Assembly: GCA_903859415.1 (NCBI GenBank)
Contig: CAIOMN010000058.1
Span: 62,001 to 126,000, forward strand
Length of the DNA stretch: 64,000 bases
Reading direction: 5' to 3'
From: an uncultured Methylococcaceae bacterium
GTDB lineage: Bacteria; Pseudomonadota; Gammaproteobacteria; Methylococcales; Methylomonadaceae
The position numbers and the translations under genes are program-made. The first letter of the stretch is position 1, and each line of letters opens with the position of its first letter. Below, piece by piece: positions 39,309 through 49,242 of this stretch. The notes beneath the pieces are model-generated. The model made no database searches, was not told where the DNA came from, and was given only the letters and a program-made list of their open reading frames with translations.

Positions 39309-40778
39309 TTATTCTTCCCAAGCTCGGCCGTCTCTGGCAATTAAAGCCACCGAGGCAACGGGGCCCCAAGTGCCAGCAGCGTAGGGTTTAGGTGCATCTT
39401 TGTAATGCTGCCAAGCGTTTTGAATAGAGTCAACCCAGGTCCACGCCTGCTCAATCTCTTCACGACTTAAGAACAGCGTCGGATTGCCACGCATGGCTTC
39501 CAGGACTAACTTTTCATAACCGCCAAAAATACGGCTTTCTTTAAAGGTATCAGAAAAGCTTAAGTCCAGTTTGGTCTTTTTAAGTTTAATGTGCTCATCG
39601 ATACCGGGGATTTTGTTAAGCATTTCAATTTCTACACCTTCATTCGGTTGTAAATGAATGATCAGCTTATTAGGCGGTAATTCTCTGAAACTATCTTTAA
39701 AGATATTGTGCGGCAATTGTTTAAAGTAAACGACGATTTCTGTGCGTTTTCCAGTTAAACGTTTACCTGTACGTAAGTAAAAAGGTACGCCTGCCCAACG
39801 CCAGTTATCAATATCAACTCTTAAAGCGACAAAGCTTTCGGTTGTGCTTTCAGTATTTGCACCTTCTTCTTCAAGATAGCCGGGTACTAATTTGCCTTTA
39901 ATATAGCCACTGGTATACAGACCGCGAACGGTTTTTTCTTCAACATTCTGAGCAGTTATAGGACGTAAGGCTTTAAGAACTTTGATCTTTTCGTTATGAA
40001 TGCTTTCAGCTTCCAGGTTGACAGGGGGTTCCATCGCAATAAATGTCAGAATTTGTAACAAATGGTTTTGCACCATGTCACGTAACTGGCCAGTTTTATC
40101 AAAGTAGTCCCAACGGCCTTCAATACCGACTTCTTCACCGACGGTAATTTGAATATGATCGATGGTGTTGTGATTCCAATTAGTGGTAAAAATGGAATTG
40201 GCAAAACGTAAAGCCAATAAATTTAAAACAGTTTCCTTGCCCAAATAATGGTCTATCCGATAAACCTGACTTTCGTTGAAAACACTGGCGACGACATCAT
40301 TAATTTCTATGGATGATTTAAGATCGTGACCGATGGGCTTTTCCATGACCATGCGTGATGTATCAGTGAGTACGCCTGATAGTTGCAAGCCTTGACAAAT
40401 GCTTTTAAACAAAAAAGGTGAAACGGCAAAGTAATTGACCATAATTCTGGATTTTTGGTCAATAACGGTGTTAAGTTGTTTGTATTGCTCTGGTTGAGTT
40501 AGATCAATTTTAAGATAGGCAAGTCTCGCTGAAAAGCGTTCCCATACCGTATTATCTATCGTATCGTGCAAAAACGCTTGCAAGCTCTTATGAGCGATAT
40601 CAATAAATTCTGCACTGTTAATGTCATGTAAATCAACGCCGATAATGCGAGTGTCTGGCTCAAGGAAATTTGCATTTTCAAGACGATACAAAGAAATGAT
40701 CAGTTTGCGTTTCGATAGATCACCCAGTGCACCATAAATTACTAAATCACAGGGGTTAAATGTATTTTTGGCTTTCAT
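39309..40778 (-). CDS. zwf: Glucose-6-phosphate 1-dehydrogenase
   Basis: IYGALGDLSKRKL, RIDHYLGKETVLN, FYLRTGKRL. Confidence 0.95.
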   Translation of the reverse strand: MKAKNTFNPCDLVIYGALGDLSKRKLIISLYRLENANFLEPDTRIIGVDLHDINSAEFIDIAHKSLQAFLHDTIDNTVWERFSARLAYLKIDLTQPEQYKQLNTVIDQKSRIMVNYFAVSPFLFKSICQGLQLSGVLTDTSRMVMEKPIGHDLKSSIEINDVVASVFNESQVYRIDHYLGKETVLNLLALRFANSIFTTNWNHNTIDHIQITVGEEVGIEGRWDYFDKTGQLRDMVQNHLLQILTFIAMEPPVNLEAESIHNEKIKVLKALRPITAQNVEEKTVRGLYTSGYIKGKLVPGYLEEEGANTESTTESFVALRVDIDNWRWAGVPFYLRTGKRLTGKRTEIVVYFKQLPHNIFKDSFRELPPNKLIIHLQPNEGVEIEMLNKIPGIDEHIKLKKTKLDLSFSDTFKESRIFGGYEKLVLEAMRGNPTLFLSREEIEQAWTWVDSIQNAWQHYKDAPKPYAAGTWGPVASVALIARDGRAWEE

Positions 40779-41005
40779 AGGCTAGTCGTCGAGTAAAAGA
40801 TTATTTGGCTGGTATAATAAATCGAAGATTTTAATGGGATAACGAGGCTTTATTATCGCAGAATTTTCCGCAAGATGCTGAGTAGATTGTAATGAAATTG
40901 CAACTTATGGCACAACTTTCAAGAACTGTTATGGTTAGAATCCAAGAAGGTCTATCTTTAAGCTATTCTATTTATGACTGTCTAAATAATGACAACTAAA
41001 AATAA

Positions 41006-41752
41006 ATGATATTACTTGATTTATCACTTTACCAAATGATAGTGGTTACCTTTGTGTTTGTTTGGGCCGGCTTTGTAAGGACAGGGTTAGGGTTTGGTGG
41101 GGCAGCCCTAGGCTTACCGCTCATGCTGTTTGTGCAGAATAACCCTTTAACATGGTTACCTATCATCAGTGTACATTTATTGTTTTTCTCCGGCTTAACG
41201 TTGCTAAATCGTTTGCATAATGTTGATTGGCGCTATTTAAGAAGCTCTTCTTTTTATATCATTCCTCCCGCTATTATCGGTGTGTTTGGATTGGTGAATT
41301 TACCTGTGTTATGGCTAAATAGTTTTATTTATGCCATCACCTTATTTTATGGCTTTATATGGTTATTCAATCGAGGTATTGAAAGCCATAATGTATGGGC
41401 AGATAGAATGTTGCTTGTTTTAGGGGGATATGTAGCGGGTATATCTTTGACTGGCGCGCCGTTAATGGTTGCAGTATATATGCGCAATGTGAGTAAACAT
41501 CAATTACGGGATACGCTTTTTGTGCTGTGGTTTATTCTTGTTAGTATAAAAATGACGACGTTTGTGGTTTTATCGGTGAACTTGCATTTTCTTACCGCGC
41601 TGACCCTGTTACCCATTGCGGCAATTGGACATGTGCTGGGGTTAAAGGCTCATAACGTAATAATGCGCAATGATTTACTATTTAAACGCTGGATTGGTGG
41701 CGGATTGATTATTGTCAGTTTGTTGGGTTTAGTCGAGTTATATCGTCATTAA
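41006..41752 (+). CDS. TauE/SafE-family membrane permease
   Basis: Multi-TM; FVWAGFVRTGLGFGGAALGLPLML. Confidence 0.8.
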   Translation: MILLDLSLYQMIVVTFVFVWAGFVRTGLGFGGAALGLPLMLFVQNNPLTWLPIISVHLLFFSGLTLLNRLHNVDWRYLRSSSFYIIPPAIIGVFGLVNLPVLWLNSFIYAITLFYGFIWLFNRGIESHNVWADRMLLVLGGYVAGISLTGAPLMVAVYMRNVSKHQLRDTLFVLWFILVSIKMTTFVVLSVNLHFLTALTLLPIAAIGHVLGLKAHNVIMRNDLLFKRWIGGGLIIVSLLGLVELYRH

Positions 41753-43026
41753 TTACATATTCGGTTAACAGGAAAAAGACAGCTAAAACAGCTACCTTTA
41801 CCAAGTTCACTTGTGATGCTTAAGTCTGCATCATGACGCATCAGAACGTGTTTGACAATGGCTAGTCCTAAACCTGTTCCATTAACTTTTTTGGAGCGTT
41901 TGGTTTCAACCCGATAAAAGCGCTCAGTAACACGCGGAATATCTGCTTTTGAAATACCTTCACCCTGATCAGTGATATCCAGGATTACTGATTCTTTAGT
42001 TCGGTACCAACGAACAAGTATAGGTAAATTATCGGGTGAATATTTAAGTGCATTAGTGACTAAATTAGAAAACGCGCTACGTAATTCCTGTTCTTCACCA
42101 ACAATATTGGCGTTTGTTTCTACAGTCAATTGGATACGTCCAGCAGCATTGCCAAGTGTGTCGCCCTCTGTGCAGACTTGGTGTAATAAAGAGGGGACAT
42201 CGACACATTCCGTCTTTTTTTGCTGGGTCTCAAGACGAGTTAACAGTAATAAATCATCAACCAGATGCTGCATACGTTCCGTTTGCCCTTGCATTTGTTG
42301 GAATGAACTGGTTAATAAGGGGGATTGTCCATCATCCATGTCTTGTAAGGTTTCTAAGTAACCTTTTAATACGGTGAGTGGTGTTCTAAGTTCATGAGAG
42401 ACATTCGCCACAAAATCCTTACGCATACGTTCCATTTTTTTGAGCTGCGTAATGTCTTGTGCTAAAAGCAATCTTAAGCCAGCACCATAAGGAACGATAC
42501 GAATTTCCAGGATAATTCTGTTATCGATCGGTGAGGGTACTACTACAGATTCTTTGTAGTTTTCAGCTTTTAAATAACGAATAAACTCAGGAAAACGAAT
42601 CAAATTTGGAATGCGTTGACCTTTGTCAGACATTTTTAAACCAAATACTTGTCGAGCCGCTTTATTGGCCCAATCAATTTCATCATTAACACCCAAAACG
42701 ACAGCAGCATCAGGTAATGCTTCTGTTGATCGACGGAACTGGTTGATCATCCGGCTTAATTTCTTCTTACGGATCTTTTGATTTTTTCTAATACGGTAGA
42801 CATGATAATAAATTTCTTCCCAGATGCCTTTGACTTTAGGATATTTACCACGTCCACCGGTTCTTATCCATCTTTCAAAGCGGTTAATCTGCTTGACCTG
42901 ATTAATAATGATCGTAAGCATAAGCAATAAGAGCAAAATCAGAAAGTGTCCTGTAAACCCACCGATAATGGCCGTTGCTAAAAAGAGTAGCAGCGTCGTT
43001 GTAATTTCTTTTTGCCAAGAGCCCAT
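41749..43026 (-). CDS. phoR: Phosphate regulon sensor kinase
   Basis: FVANVSHELRTPLTVLKGYLETL, DQGEGISKADIPRVTERFYRV, GTGLGLAIVKH; paired with phoB. Confidence 0.9.
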   Translation of the reverse strand: MGSWQKEITTTLLLFLATAIIGGFTGHFLILLLLLMLTIIINQVKQINRFERWIRTGGRGKYPKVKGIWEEIYYHVYRIRKNQKIRKKKLSRMINQFRRSTEALPDAAVVLGVNDEIDWANKAARQVFGLKMSDKGQRIPNLIRFPEFIRYLKAENYKESVVVPSPIDNRIILEIRIVPYGAGLRLLLAQDITQLKKMERMRKDFVANVSHELRTPLTVLKGYLETLQDMDDGQSPLLTSSFQQMQGQTERMQHLVDDLLLLTRLETQQKKTECVDVPSLLHQVCTEGDTLGNAAGRIQLTVETNANIVGEEQELRSAFSNLVTNALKYSPDNLPILVRWYRTKESVILDITDQGEGISKADIPRVTERFYRVETKRSKKVNGTGLGLAIVKHVLMRHDADLSITSELGKGSCFSCLFPVNRICN

Positions 43027-43035
43027 ATTTTATAC

Positions 43036-43728
43036 TTAACCCTGCAATGAAAACCGATACCCGAAGCCACGAACGGTTTGTACCAAATCTTCACGACCGT
43101 GTTCTTCAAGGATTTTTCTCAGGCGACGAATATGAACATCAATAGTGCGTTCTTCAATATAGACGCTACGGCCCCATACCTGATCGAGTAATTGAGTGCG
43201 GGTATAGACCTTATCAGGATGCGTCATAAAGAATTGCATGAGTCGAAATTCTGTTGGGCTGACTTCTAATTGTTTATCGCTAATACTGAGACGATGTTGT
43301 TCCGTATCTAGAATTAAATCTCCCAGCGTGATTTGCGCCTGCCCTTGTATTTTTCCACTCCTACGTAAAACAGCACGGATACGAGCGATTAATTCTTTTG
43401 GTGAAAATGGCTTGGTCATGTAATCATCAGCACCAATTTCAAGGCCTCTGATCTTATCTTCTTCTTCACCTCTGGCTGTCAATAAGATGATAGGAATATC
43501 TTTGTAAACGGGTTCTTTTTTTAAACGTCTAGCCCACTCAACGCCACTAATCCCTGGCAACATCCAATCCAGTAATATAAGGTCTGGTATTTTATCATCA
43601 AGAAGTTTTTGTGCCTCTTCAGCATCAGCTGCTTCTATGGAGACAAAACTACTCTGATCAAGAACCATCACTAACATTTCTCTGATAGCATCTTCATCTT
43701 CAACAATGAGAACTGTAAAACTAGACAT
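43036..43728 (-). CDS. phoB: Phosphate regulon response regulator
   Basis: OmpR-family; LILLDWMLPGISGVEWARRLK, SPTEFRLMQFFMTHPDKVYTRTQLLDQVWG. Confidence 0.9.
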   Translation of the reverse strand: MSSFTVLIVEDEDAIREMLVMVLDQSSFVSIEAADAEEAQKLLDDKIPDLILLDWMLPGISGVEWARRLKKEPVYKDIPIILLTARGEEEDKIRGLEIGADDYMTKPFSPKELIARIRAVLRRSGKIQGQAQITLGDLILDTEQHRLSISDKQLEVSPTEFRLMQFFMTHPDKVYTRTQLLDQVWGRSVYIEERTIDVHIRRLRKILEEHGREDLVQTVRGFGYRFSLQG

Positions 43729-43963
43729 AATAAATAAAGGAAAGATAAATCAGGTATTCTAACAAAGGAGTTGTTACCATTTTATGACAATAATGAAATA
43801 GAGTTATAGCGGTGATTTGAAAATTGTACTCGTTCTGCGATTAAATTGTTTGCTATTGATATTCATTTTTTCGATTTATCGTAGTCTACGAAATTTCCGC
43901 TGAGTGAAATACGGTAATCGCTTACAATATATTTTATTGAAACCACTGAACTACGATTGATCT

Positions 43964-44242
43964 ATGAGTGATTCGAAAACTTATCTCACTGTTCCTTATG
44001 CCCAAAAAGATGCGGCAAAAGCACTGGGTGCAAGATGGGATCCAGCTATTAAGAAATGGTATGTGTCAGGTAGTGTTGATATCAATTTGTTTTCTGCTTG
44101 GCAGCCAGTCGTATCTAATAACACCAATATTTCACAGATTAAGACGAAAGCCTCCTCTAATGATAATGGGAAAGGTGCAGTGACTTATCCGACCGATAAC
44201 GGGTTTGTAGCTTATAGTGGCGAGAGACCACCTTGGGATTAA
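43964..44242 (+). CDS. DUF5710-like small protein
   Basis: TYLTVPYAQKDAAKALGARWDPAIKKWYVSG. Confidence 0.75.
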   Translation: MSDSKTYLTVPYAQKDAAKALGARWDPAIKKWYVSGSVDINLFSAWQPVVSNNTNISQIKTKASSNDNGKGAVTYPTDNGFVAYSGERPPWD

Positions 44243-44273
44243 AAAAAGTGTTTGTTAAGGCTATTTGATCCGA

Positions 44274-44654
44274 TTACTGATTAATCATGTGCGTAGCTAG
44301 TTGTTGCAATGCATTTTGCAGATTGATTTTCAGACGTGGATCCATTGTTATTTCGTCCAGCGCTTTATTCATGCACAACATCCACTGGTCTCTTTCTGAT
44401 TCGCCTATAGTGAACGGTAAATGACGCGCACGCAACATCGGATGACCAAATTCTTCGACGAACAAATCGGGGCCACCTAACCAGCCTGACAAGTATTTGA
44501 AAAGCTTAGACTTGGCTGAATCAAGATTAGGTTGGTGAATTGATCGTATGCCTTGAGTCTCTGGCAAGCTATCCATATAGAAGTAAAATCGATCAACCAA
44601 GGTGAGTATGGCCGATTCACCGCCGATGAGGGTATAAGGCGTTATGGTAGTCAT
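44274..44654 (-). CDS. Group II truncated hemoglobin
   Basis: LVDRFYFYMDSLPE...KLFKYLSGWLGGPDLFVEEFGHPMLRARHLPFTIGESERDQWM. Confidence 0.88.
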   Translation of the reverse strand: MTTITPYTLIGGESAILTLVDRFYFYMDSLPETQGIRSIHQPNLDSAKSKLFKYLSGWLGGPDLFVEEFGHPMLRARHLPFTIGESERDQWMLCMNKALDEITMDPRLKINLQNALQQLATHMINQ

Positions 44655-44730
44655 TGCTAATTGCTCTTTAATGTTGTTTAGTCGTTATACTATAGTTACC
44701 GGCGATATTATTCAAGGTTAGGAAAATCAA

Positions 44731-44829
44731 ATGAAGATAGTTGATATCCAAGCCGTTATCAGTTGTTTATTTTTACAACTTTTTTATATCGTTTTGTTTA
44801 GAATTCTTCTCTTACAACTGAACAATTAA
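44731..44829 (+). CDS. Putative 32-aa hydrophobic small ORF upstream of kup
   Basis: MKIVDIQAVISCLFLQLFYIVLFRILLLQLNN*; AGGA 7 nt upstream of the ATG; ends 12 nt before the kup ATG. Confidence 0.4.
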   Translation: MKIVDIQAVISCLFLQLFYIVLFRILLLQLNN

Positions 44830-44841
44830 TTAGAAAATATC

Positions 44842-46719
44842 ATGACAGTACAGAATCAATCTAAAGAGCACCTGACAGGGCTAATACTTGGGGCCATCGG
44901 CGTTGTGTTTGGTGATATTGGCACGAGCCCATTGTATGCGCTTAAGGAAGTTTTTCTCAGCGGTTTGACGATTGATAGGCTGCATGTACTGGGCGCACTG
45001 TCTCTGGTTTTTTGGACATTAACGCTAGTGGTTACCACCAAATATGCAATATTCATTATGCGTGCCGACAACAAGGGAGAAGGCGGTATCATGGCTCTCA
45101 TGGCACTGGCATTACAAGGTTCCAAAGATAATCCGAAAAAAATACATTTTATTATCACTGTCGGTTTACTTGGCACCGTATTGTTTTACGGCGACAGTAT
45201 TATCACCCCAGCGATTTCGGTGCTAAGTGCCGTCGAAGGTTTACAGATTATCGCGCCCTCATTAGAGGAGTATGTGTTACCGATTACCATCACAGTACTC
45301 GGTGGACTGTTTATTTTACAAGTCAAAGGGTCGGGCAAGATGGGCAAACTATTTGCGCCTATCATGTGTATCTGGTTTTGTTTACTGGCTGTATTGGGCG
45401 TTATTAATATAATCGAAGAACCCACGGTATTGATGGCGATAAATCCCTATTACGCGGTACACGTACTGATTGAGTTAGGATGGCATGGCTTCTTGATTAT
45501 GGGCGCGGTGGTGTTGGTGATTACCGGTGCTGAAGCACTGTATGCGGATATGGGACACTTTGGCTTAAAGCCGATTCGTTACGCATGGTTCGGTTTTGTG
45601 TTTCCTGCGTTGCTACTTAATTATTTTGGGCAGGGAGCTTTATTGATCAATCATCCCGATGCAATACAAAACCCTTTCTATTTATTGGCTCCAACCTGGG
45701 CACTGTATCCCTTGCTGATTTTATCGACAATGGCAACGGTTATTGCCTCGCAAGCCGTGATTTCAGGTGCTTTTTCAATGACGAAACAAGCTATCCATTT
45801 AGGCTATTGCCCACGGATGAATATTTTTCATACCTCAGGTAAAGAACAGGGGCAAGTTTATATACCGGCTATCAATTGGTTGTTGATGGTGTCGGTTTTT
45901 GTACTGGTACTGAGTTTTAAGTCATCGACTGCCTTGGCTTCTGCTTATGGACTTGCCGTAACAGGTACCATGATGGCGACTACGCTACTAGCGTTTATTA
46001 TCATTCAAGCACTCTGGCAATGGAGTCATTTTAAAAGTATGGTCTTTTTGTCGGTTTTTTTGACGATAGACATTGTTTTTCTGTCTTCCAATAGTGTGAA
46101 GATCCCAACGGGTGGCTGGCTCCCGCTGGTAGTTGCAACTGTTTTGTTTCTGATGTTAACAACATGGATTAAAGGTCGTCAGTTACTTTCGGCCTATATG
46201 GATGAAAGACGGGTATTATTTGAGGACTTTGAAGAAAAAGTAAAAGATAAATTACTGAGAGCACCGGGTACTGCTATTTATTTGACTAGAAGTTTACACG
46301 GTGTACCTCAAGTATTGCTGCACAATCTTGCACACAATCATGTATTGCATGAGCAAGTTATCGTGCTAACGATTGTTACTACAAATGCACCTTATGTTGA
46401 CGAAGCACATTTAGTGAAAATAAGAACCTTCGGTCAAGACCAGACTTTTTACCGCGTGAAACTTTATTATGGCTTCAAGCAAAATGCAGATGTACGCCGT
46501 GCTCTAGAGTTATGTGTACAACAAGGTCTCAATTTTGATCCAAAAGAGGTTTCATTTTTTATCGGTAGTGAACAAATATCTTTTCGTAATAAAAGTCCAA
46601 TGCCGAAATGGCGCAGAGCATTGTTTAGATTTTTGTATCATAACTCCAGCAGTGCCATTGATTTCTTTAAAATACCGGTTGATCAAGTGGTGGAGCTTGG
46701 AATCCGTATTGAGCTTTAA
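44842..46719 (+). CDS. kup: Kup-family potassium uptake protein
   Basis: VFGDIGTSPLYALKEVF, GEGGIMALMALAL, YADMGHFG motifs. Confidence 0.95.
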   Translation: MTVQNQSKEHLTGLILGAIGVVFGDIGTSPLYALKEVFLSGLTIDRLHVLGALSLVFWTLTLVVTTKYAIFIMRADNKGEGGIMALMALALQGSKDNPKKIHFIITVGLLGTVLFYGDSIITPAISVLSAVEGLQIIAPSLEEYVLPITITVLGGLFILQVKGSGKMGKLFAPIMCIWFCLLAVLGVINIIEEPTVLMAINPYYAVHVLIELGWHGFLIMGAVVLVITGAEALYADMGHFGLKPIRYAWFGFVFPALLLNYFGQGALLINHPDAIQNPFYLLAPTWALYPLLILSTMATVIASQAVISGAFSMTKQAIHLGYCPRMNIFHTSGKEQGQVYIPAINWLLMVSVFVLVLSFKSSTALASAYGLAVTGTMMATTLLAFIIIQALWQWSHFKSMVFLSVFLTIDIVFLSSNSVKIPTGGWLPLVVATVLFLMLTTWIKGRQLLSAYMDERRVLFEDFEEKVKDKLLRAPGTAIYLTRSLHGVPQVLLHNLAHNHVLHEQVIVLTIVTTNAPYVDEAHLVKIRTFGQDQTFYRVKLYYGFKQNADVRRALELCVQQGLNFDPKEVSFFIGSEQISFRNKSPMPKWRRALFRFLYHNSSSAIDFFKIPVDQVVELGIRIEL

Positions 46720-46763
46720 TTAATGGCTCCAAGGTAACGCATGTTTAATGCTGTCGGAAGCAA

Positions 46764-46808
46764 CCTATCCTGATGTTTTGTACTTGAATTAAGTAACACC
46801 AGGATAGG
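46764..46808. terminator. Hairpin between convergent genes
   Basis: CCTATCCTGATGTT ... AACACCAGGATAGG (13/14 paired) between kup (+) and the 616-aa ORF (-). Confidence 0.5.
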
Positions 46809-46836
46809 AATTATTTCATTTTGTTAATTAGACAGC

Positions 46837-48549
46837 TTATTCGTTGTCACCGTCTTTATCATGCTCTTTAGCTAATTTAAATTCCTCGTTAACTAAAGCA
46901 ACCCCTCTTAACACTTCACCGTATTCAGAAGTTTTCAGAGTACGGAATGACTCATCGTCAGGTAACGTTGTTGCATGCAGCTTATCAGTAATTTTTACTA
47001 ACTTATTGGGATCAGCGCCTTGATCACCCGAAGTACTGACCGTTGATGTAGTTGCAAATATTTCTACAGTGCCATCGTCAGTTATGCGACCCGTTAAGTT
47101 TCTTAAACCACCAGTCGCTGTTGTATAGCTGCCGACAGATCCGTCACGAGCTGTACCTGAAACAGTGTAATTAACACCTAAGTCAAGGCCGTTTTGTAAT
47201 GTATAAGCCAGGTTCCAGGTGGTGCCGTCAAATACCCATTTTTCCAGGCCGGCGTATTTGTTTGCAGGTGTGCTAACATCGACAAGATTACCGTTGCCTT
47301 CATCGGCTACATATAATGTATTCGCGTCAGCGAACCAGATGCCGAATGGGTAATGGCCCGCATTAACTTCTAATCCAGTACCAGAAACCAGATTGGTAGC
47401 TAAAATAGTCGGTAAGCCGTTTAGAATAGTGATAGGGCTGTTGCCGTTAAGCGTGTCCAGATCTCCGCCATTACCTACTTGATAAACAGTGTTTACACCA
47501 TTACCACCGCTGCCTTTAGTGGCATAGAGTGTGTTATTGAAAACTGTAGTGCCACGAAAGTTGTCATCTTTGCCAGTTTTGTCGGGTGCGTAAGGTAAAC
47601 CTGTTGCTGGATTAGTCAACTGAGTAATCGAGAAACCATGCTGGTCACCTTTAGCATTGCCAGTTGTTGTGTTGGTATAGATGCCAACTACTGATGTAGT
47701 CGGGTTTAAGCTACCGGCTAAAATGCTTTCTACACCCGTATCGGCACTTAACGTATCTAGCGTAGTATTTTTGGGGCCTGTTCCAGAGTTTCCTGCGTTA
47801 CCTACCATAAAATAGGTTTTAGTGGTGCTGTCCAAAATTGCAGCACGTCCATTGTTACCACTATAGGCGTTTGTTTGGGTCACATGAAGACTTCCGTCTG
47901 CATCAATCTGAGCCACATTTCTGTAAGTTGGTTTAGCAATAAAACCTGTGCCGTTGGCCGCTGTAGCACTACCATTAGTTGGATTAGTTGGATCAAAGAC
48001 ACCGGGTGTATTACTATTAGAAATGTCCAATAATGCAGGGGTTGCATCGTAGCCCATGAAAGTTAGCGATTTACCATCGGTAGACAGATTAATAGCCAAT
48101 TCTGATTTAGAGCTGAAACTAGTGACCAGCGCATCACCCTGATTCGCAGCGATATCAGTTATGTTATAGCTTTTTTTAGTTTTTCCAGTGTGGCTATTAA
48201 CAAGACTAACATAAATAGGTGTGGTCACACCGAAGCTACCATCAGTCGTGTTGTTATTAAATACTTCTGGAAATTTGCCATCGGCAATCGCATTGACAGT
48301 TTTGCCAGCTGTTTTACCTGCAAGCTGTGTATATAATCCTGGGTTGGTTGCAATAGTGCTATTGAGTGCAGGGCTGATAATAGGATCAACTTCGTAATAG
48401 CTGCTGGTTACAACCAGGTGGCTTAAGTTAGATTCTTCACTTTCAGCATATGCGTTTCCAGGTAAGCTGATTAACAACAATCCGCCCGCTAAAATAGTAT
48501 GTATTGCATGAGATAAACTTGTACGGCCTAACAATCTTTCTTTATTCAT
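46837..48549 (-). CDS. Secreted beta-propeller-like hypothetical protein
   Basis: Signal-peptide-like N-terminus MNKERLLGRTSLSHAIHTILAGGLLLISLPGNAYA at 48549; repetitive Gly/Asn/Thr-rich blades, FGIWFADANTLYVADEGNG. Confidence 0.75.
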   Translation of the reverse strand: MNKERLLGRTSLSHAIHTILAGGLLLISLPGNAYAESEESNLSHLVVTSSYYEVDPIISPALNSTIATNPGLYTQLAGKTAGKTVNAIADGKFPEVFNNNTTDGSFGVTTPIYVSLVNSHTGKTKKSYNITDIAANQGDALVTSFSSKSELAINLSTDGKSLTFMGYDATPALLDISNSNTPGVFDPTNPTNGSATAANGTGFIAKPTYRNVAQIDADGSLHVTQTNAYSGNNGRAAILDSTTKTYFMVGNAGNSGTGPKNTTLDTLSADTGVESILAGSLNPTTSVVGIYTNTTTGNAKGDQHGFSITQLTNPATGLPYAPDKTGKDDNFRGTTVFNNTLYATKGSGGNGVNTVYQVGNGGDLDTLNGNSPITILNGLPTILATNLVSGTGLEVNAGHYPFGIWFADANTLYVADEGNGNLVDVSTPANKYAGLEKWVFDGTTWNLAYTLQNGLDLGVNYTVSGTARDGSVGSYTTATGGLRNLTGRITDDGTVEIFATTSTVSTSGDQGADPNKLVKITDKLHATTLPDDESFRTLKTSEYGEVLRGVALVNEEFKLAKEHDKDGDNE

Positions 48550-48830
48550 AATGAGAATGCTCCGAAATTCCGAATGAGGATTTCTATTGAAAAATAGAAC
48601 CCTAAATGTGGTAAACAAGTAACCTGTTTTTAACAACATCTGTAGATTTCCGTTTCTACTGAGTAATAAATTTAGTTTTATCACCACGGTAGAGTAGCAA
48701 GCCTATGTTATGAGCATATGACACTAAGAAATATGTCAGTATATTGTTGCTTTTCTATCGAGATCATATTGGTATTACAATTGGTTCTGTTAGAATGACT
48801 CGCTAGAATAAAGCAGATGGGAGATTAGTT

Positions 48831-48992
48831 TATAATGAGTTGCTTGAGGTTGAATTAGTAAGTTATCTGAAACAGAATACTAGTTCATTTAATCTGATTG
48901 TGTCCTCTGATACTTTAGTGTATTTTGGTGAACAGAAAGGTTTTTTCCTGGCGGTAAAAATGCTTTGTTACCCGTGTCCACGTGATTTTTAA
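48831..48992 (+). pseudogene. Remnant of a SAM methyltransferase C-terminal region
   Basis: Open frame YNELLEVELVSYLKQNTSSFNLIVSSDTLVYFGEQKGFF...* resembling the YDELVEAEL..YL..YDLIVSADTLVYFG segment of TPR/contractile-type methyltransferases; stops and no start upstream. Confidence 0.5.
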
Positions 48993-49242
48993 TTTTGAAA
49001 AAAAATGGATGATGCTAAAAATTTAAATTCAATCTACATAGTCTTTATAGTCATTCCTAAGACTATTTGGAAACAGTTATAAATGAAGCAGCTTTAACGC
49101 TTTGTGGCATAGAACAAGTTATTCTGCTCAAAGAGGCGCGAGCCGATATTAGGATTATTGGTTACCGCAAAGCATTAATTTAGCTGAATGGCATGACTTT
49201 AAGTTAGTTCTTACTATTTTTTGTAACAGGAAATACGCACTT

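Noticed and set aside
44856-45425. Minus ORFs within kup
   Set aside because: Antisense shadows of the strongly supported kup frame.
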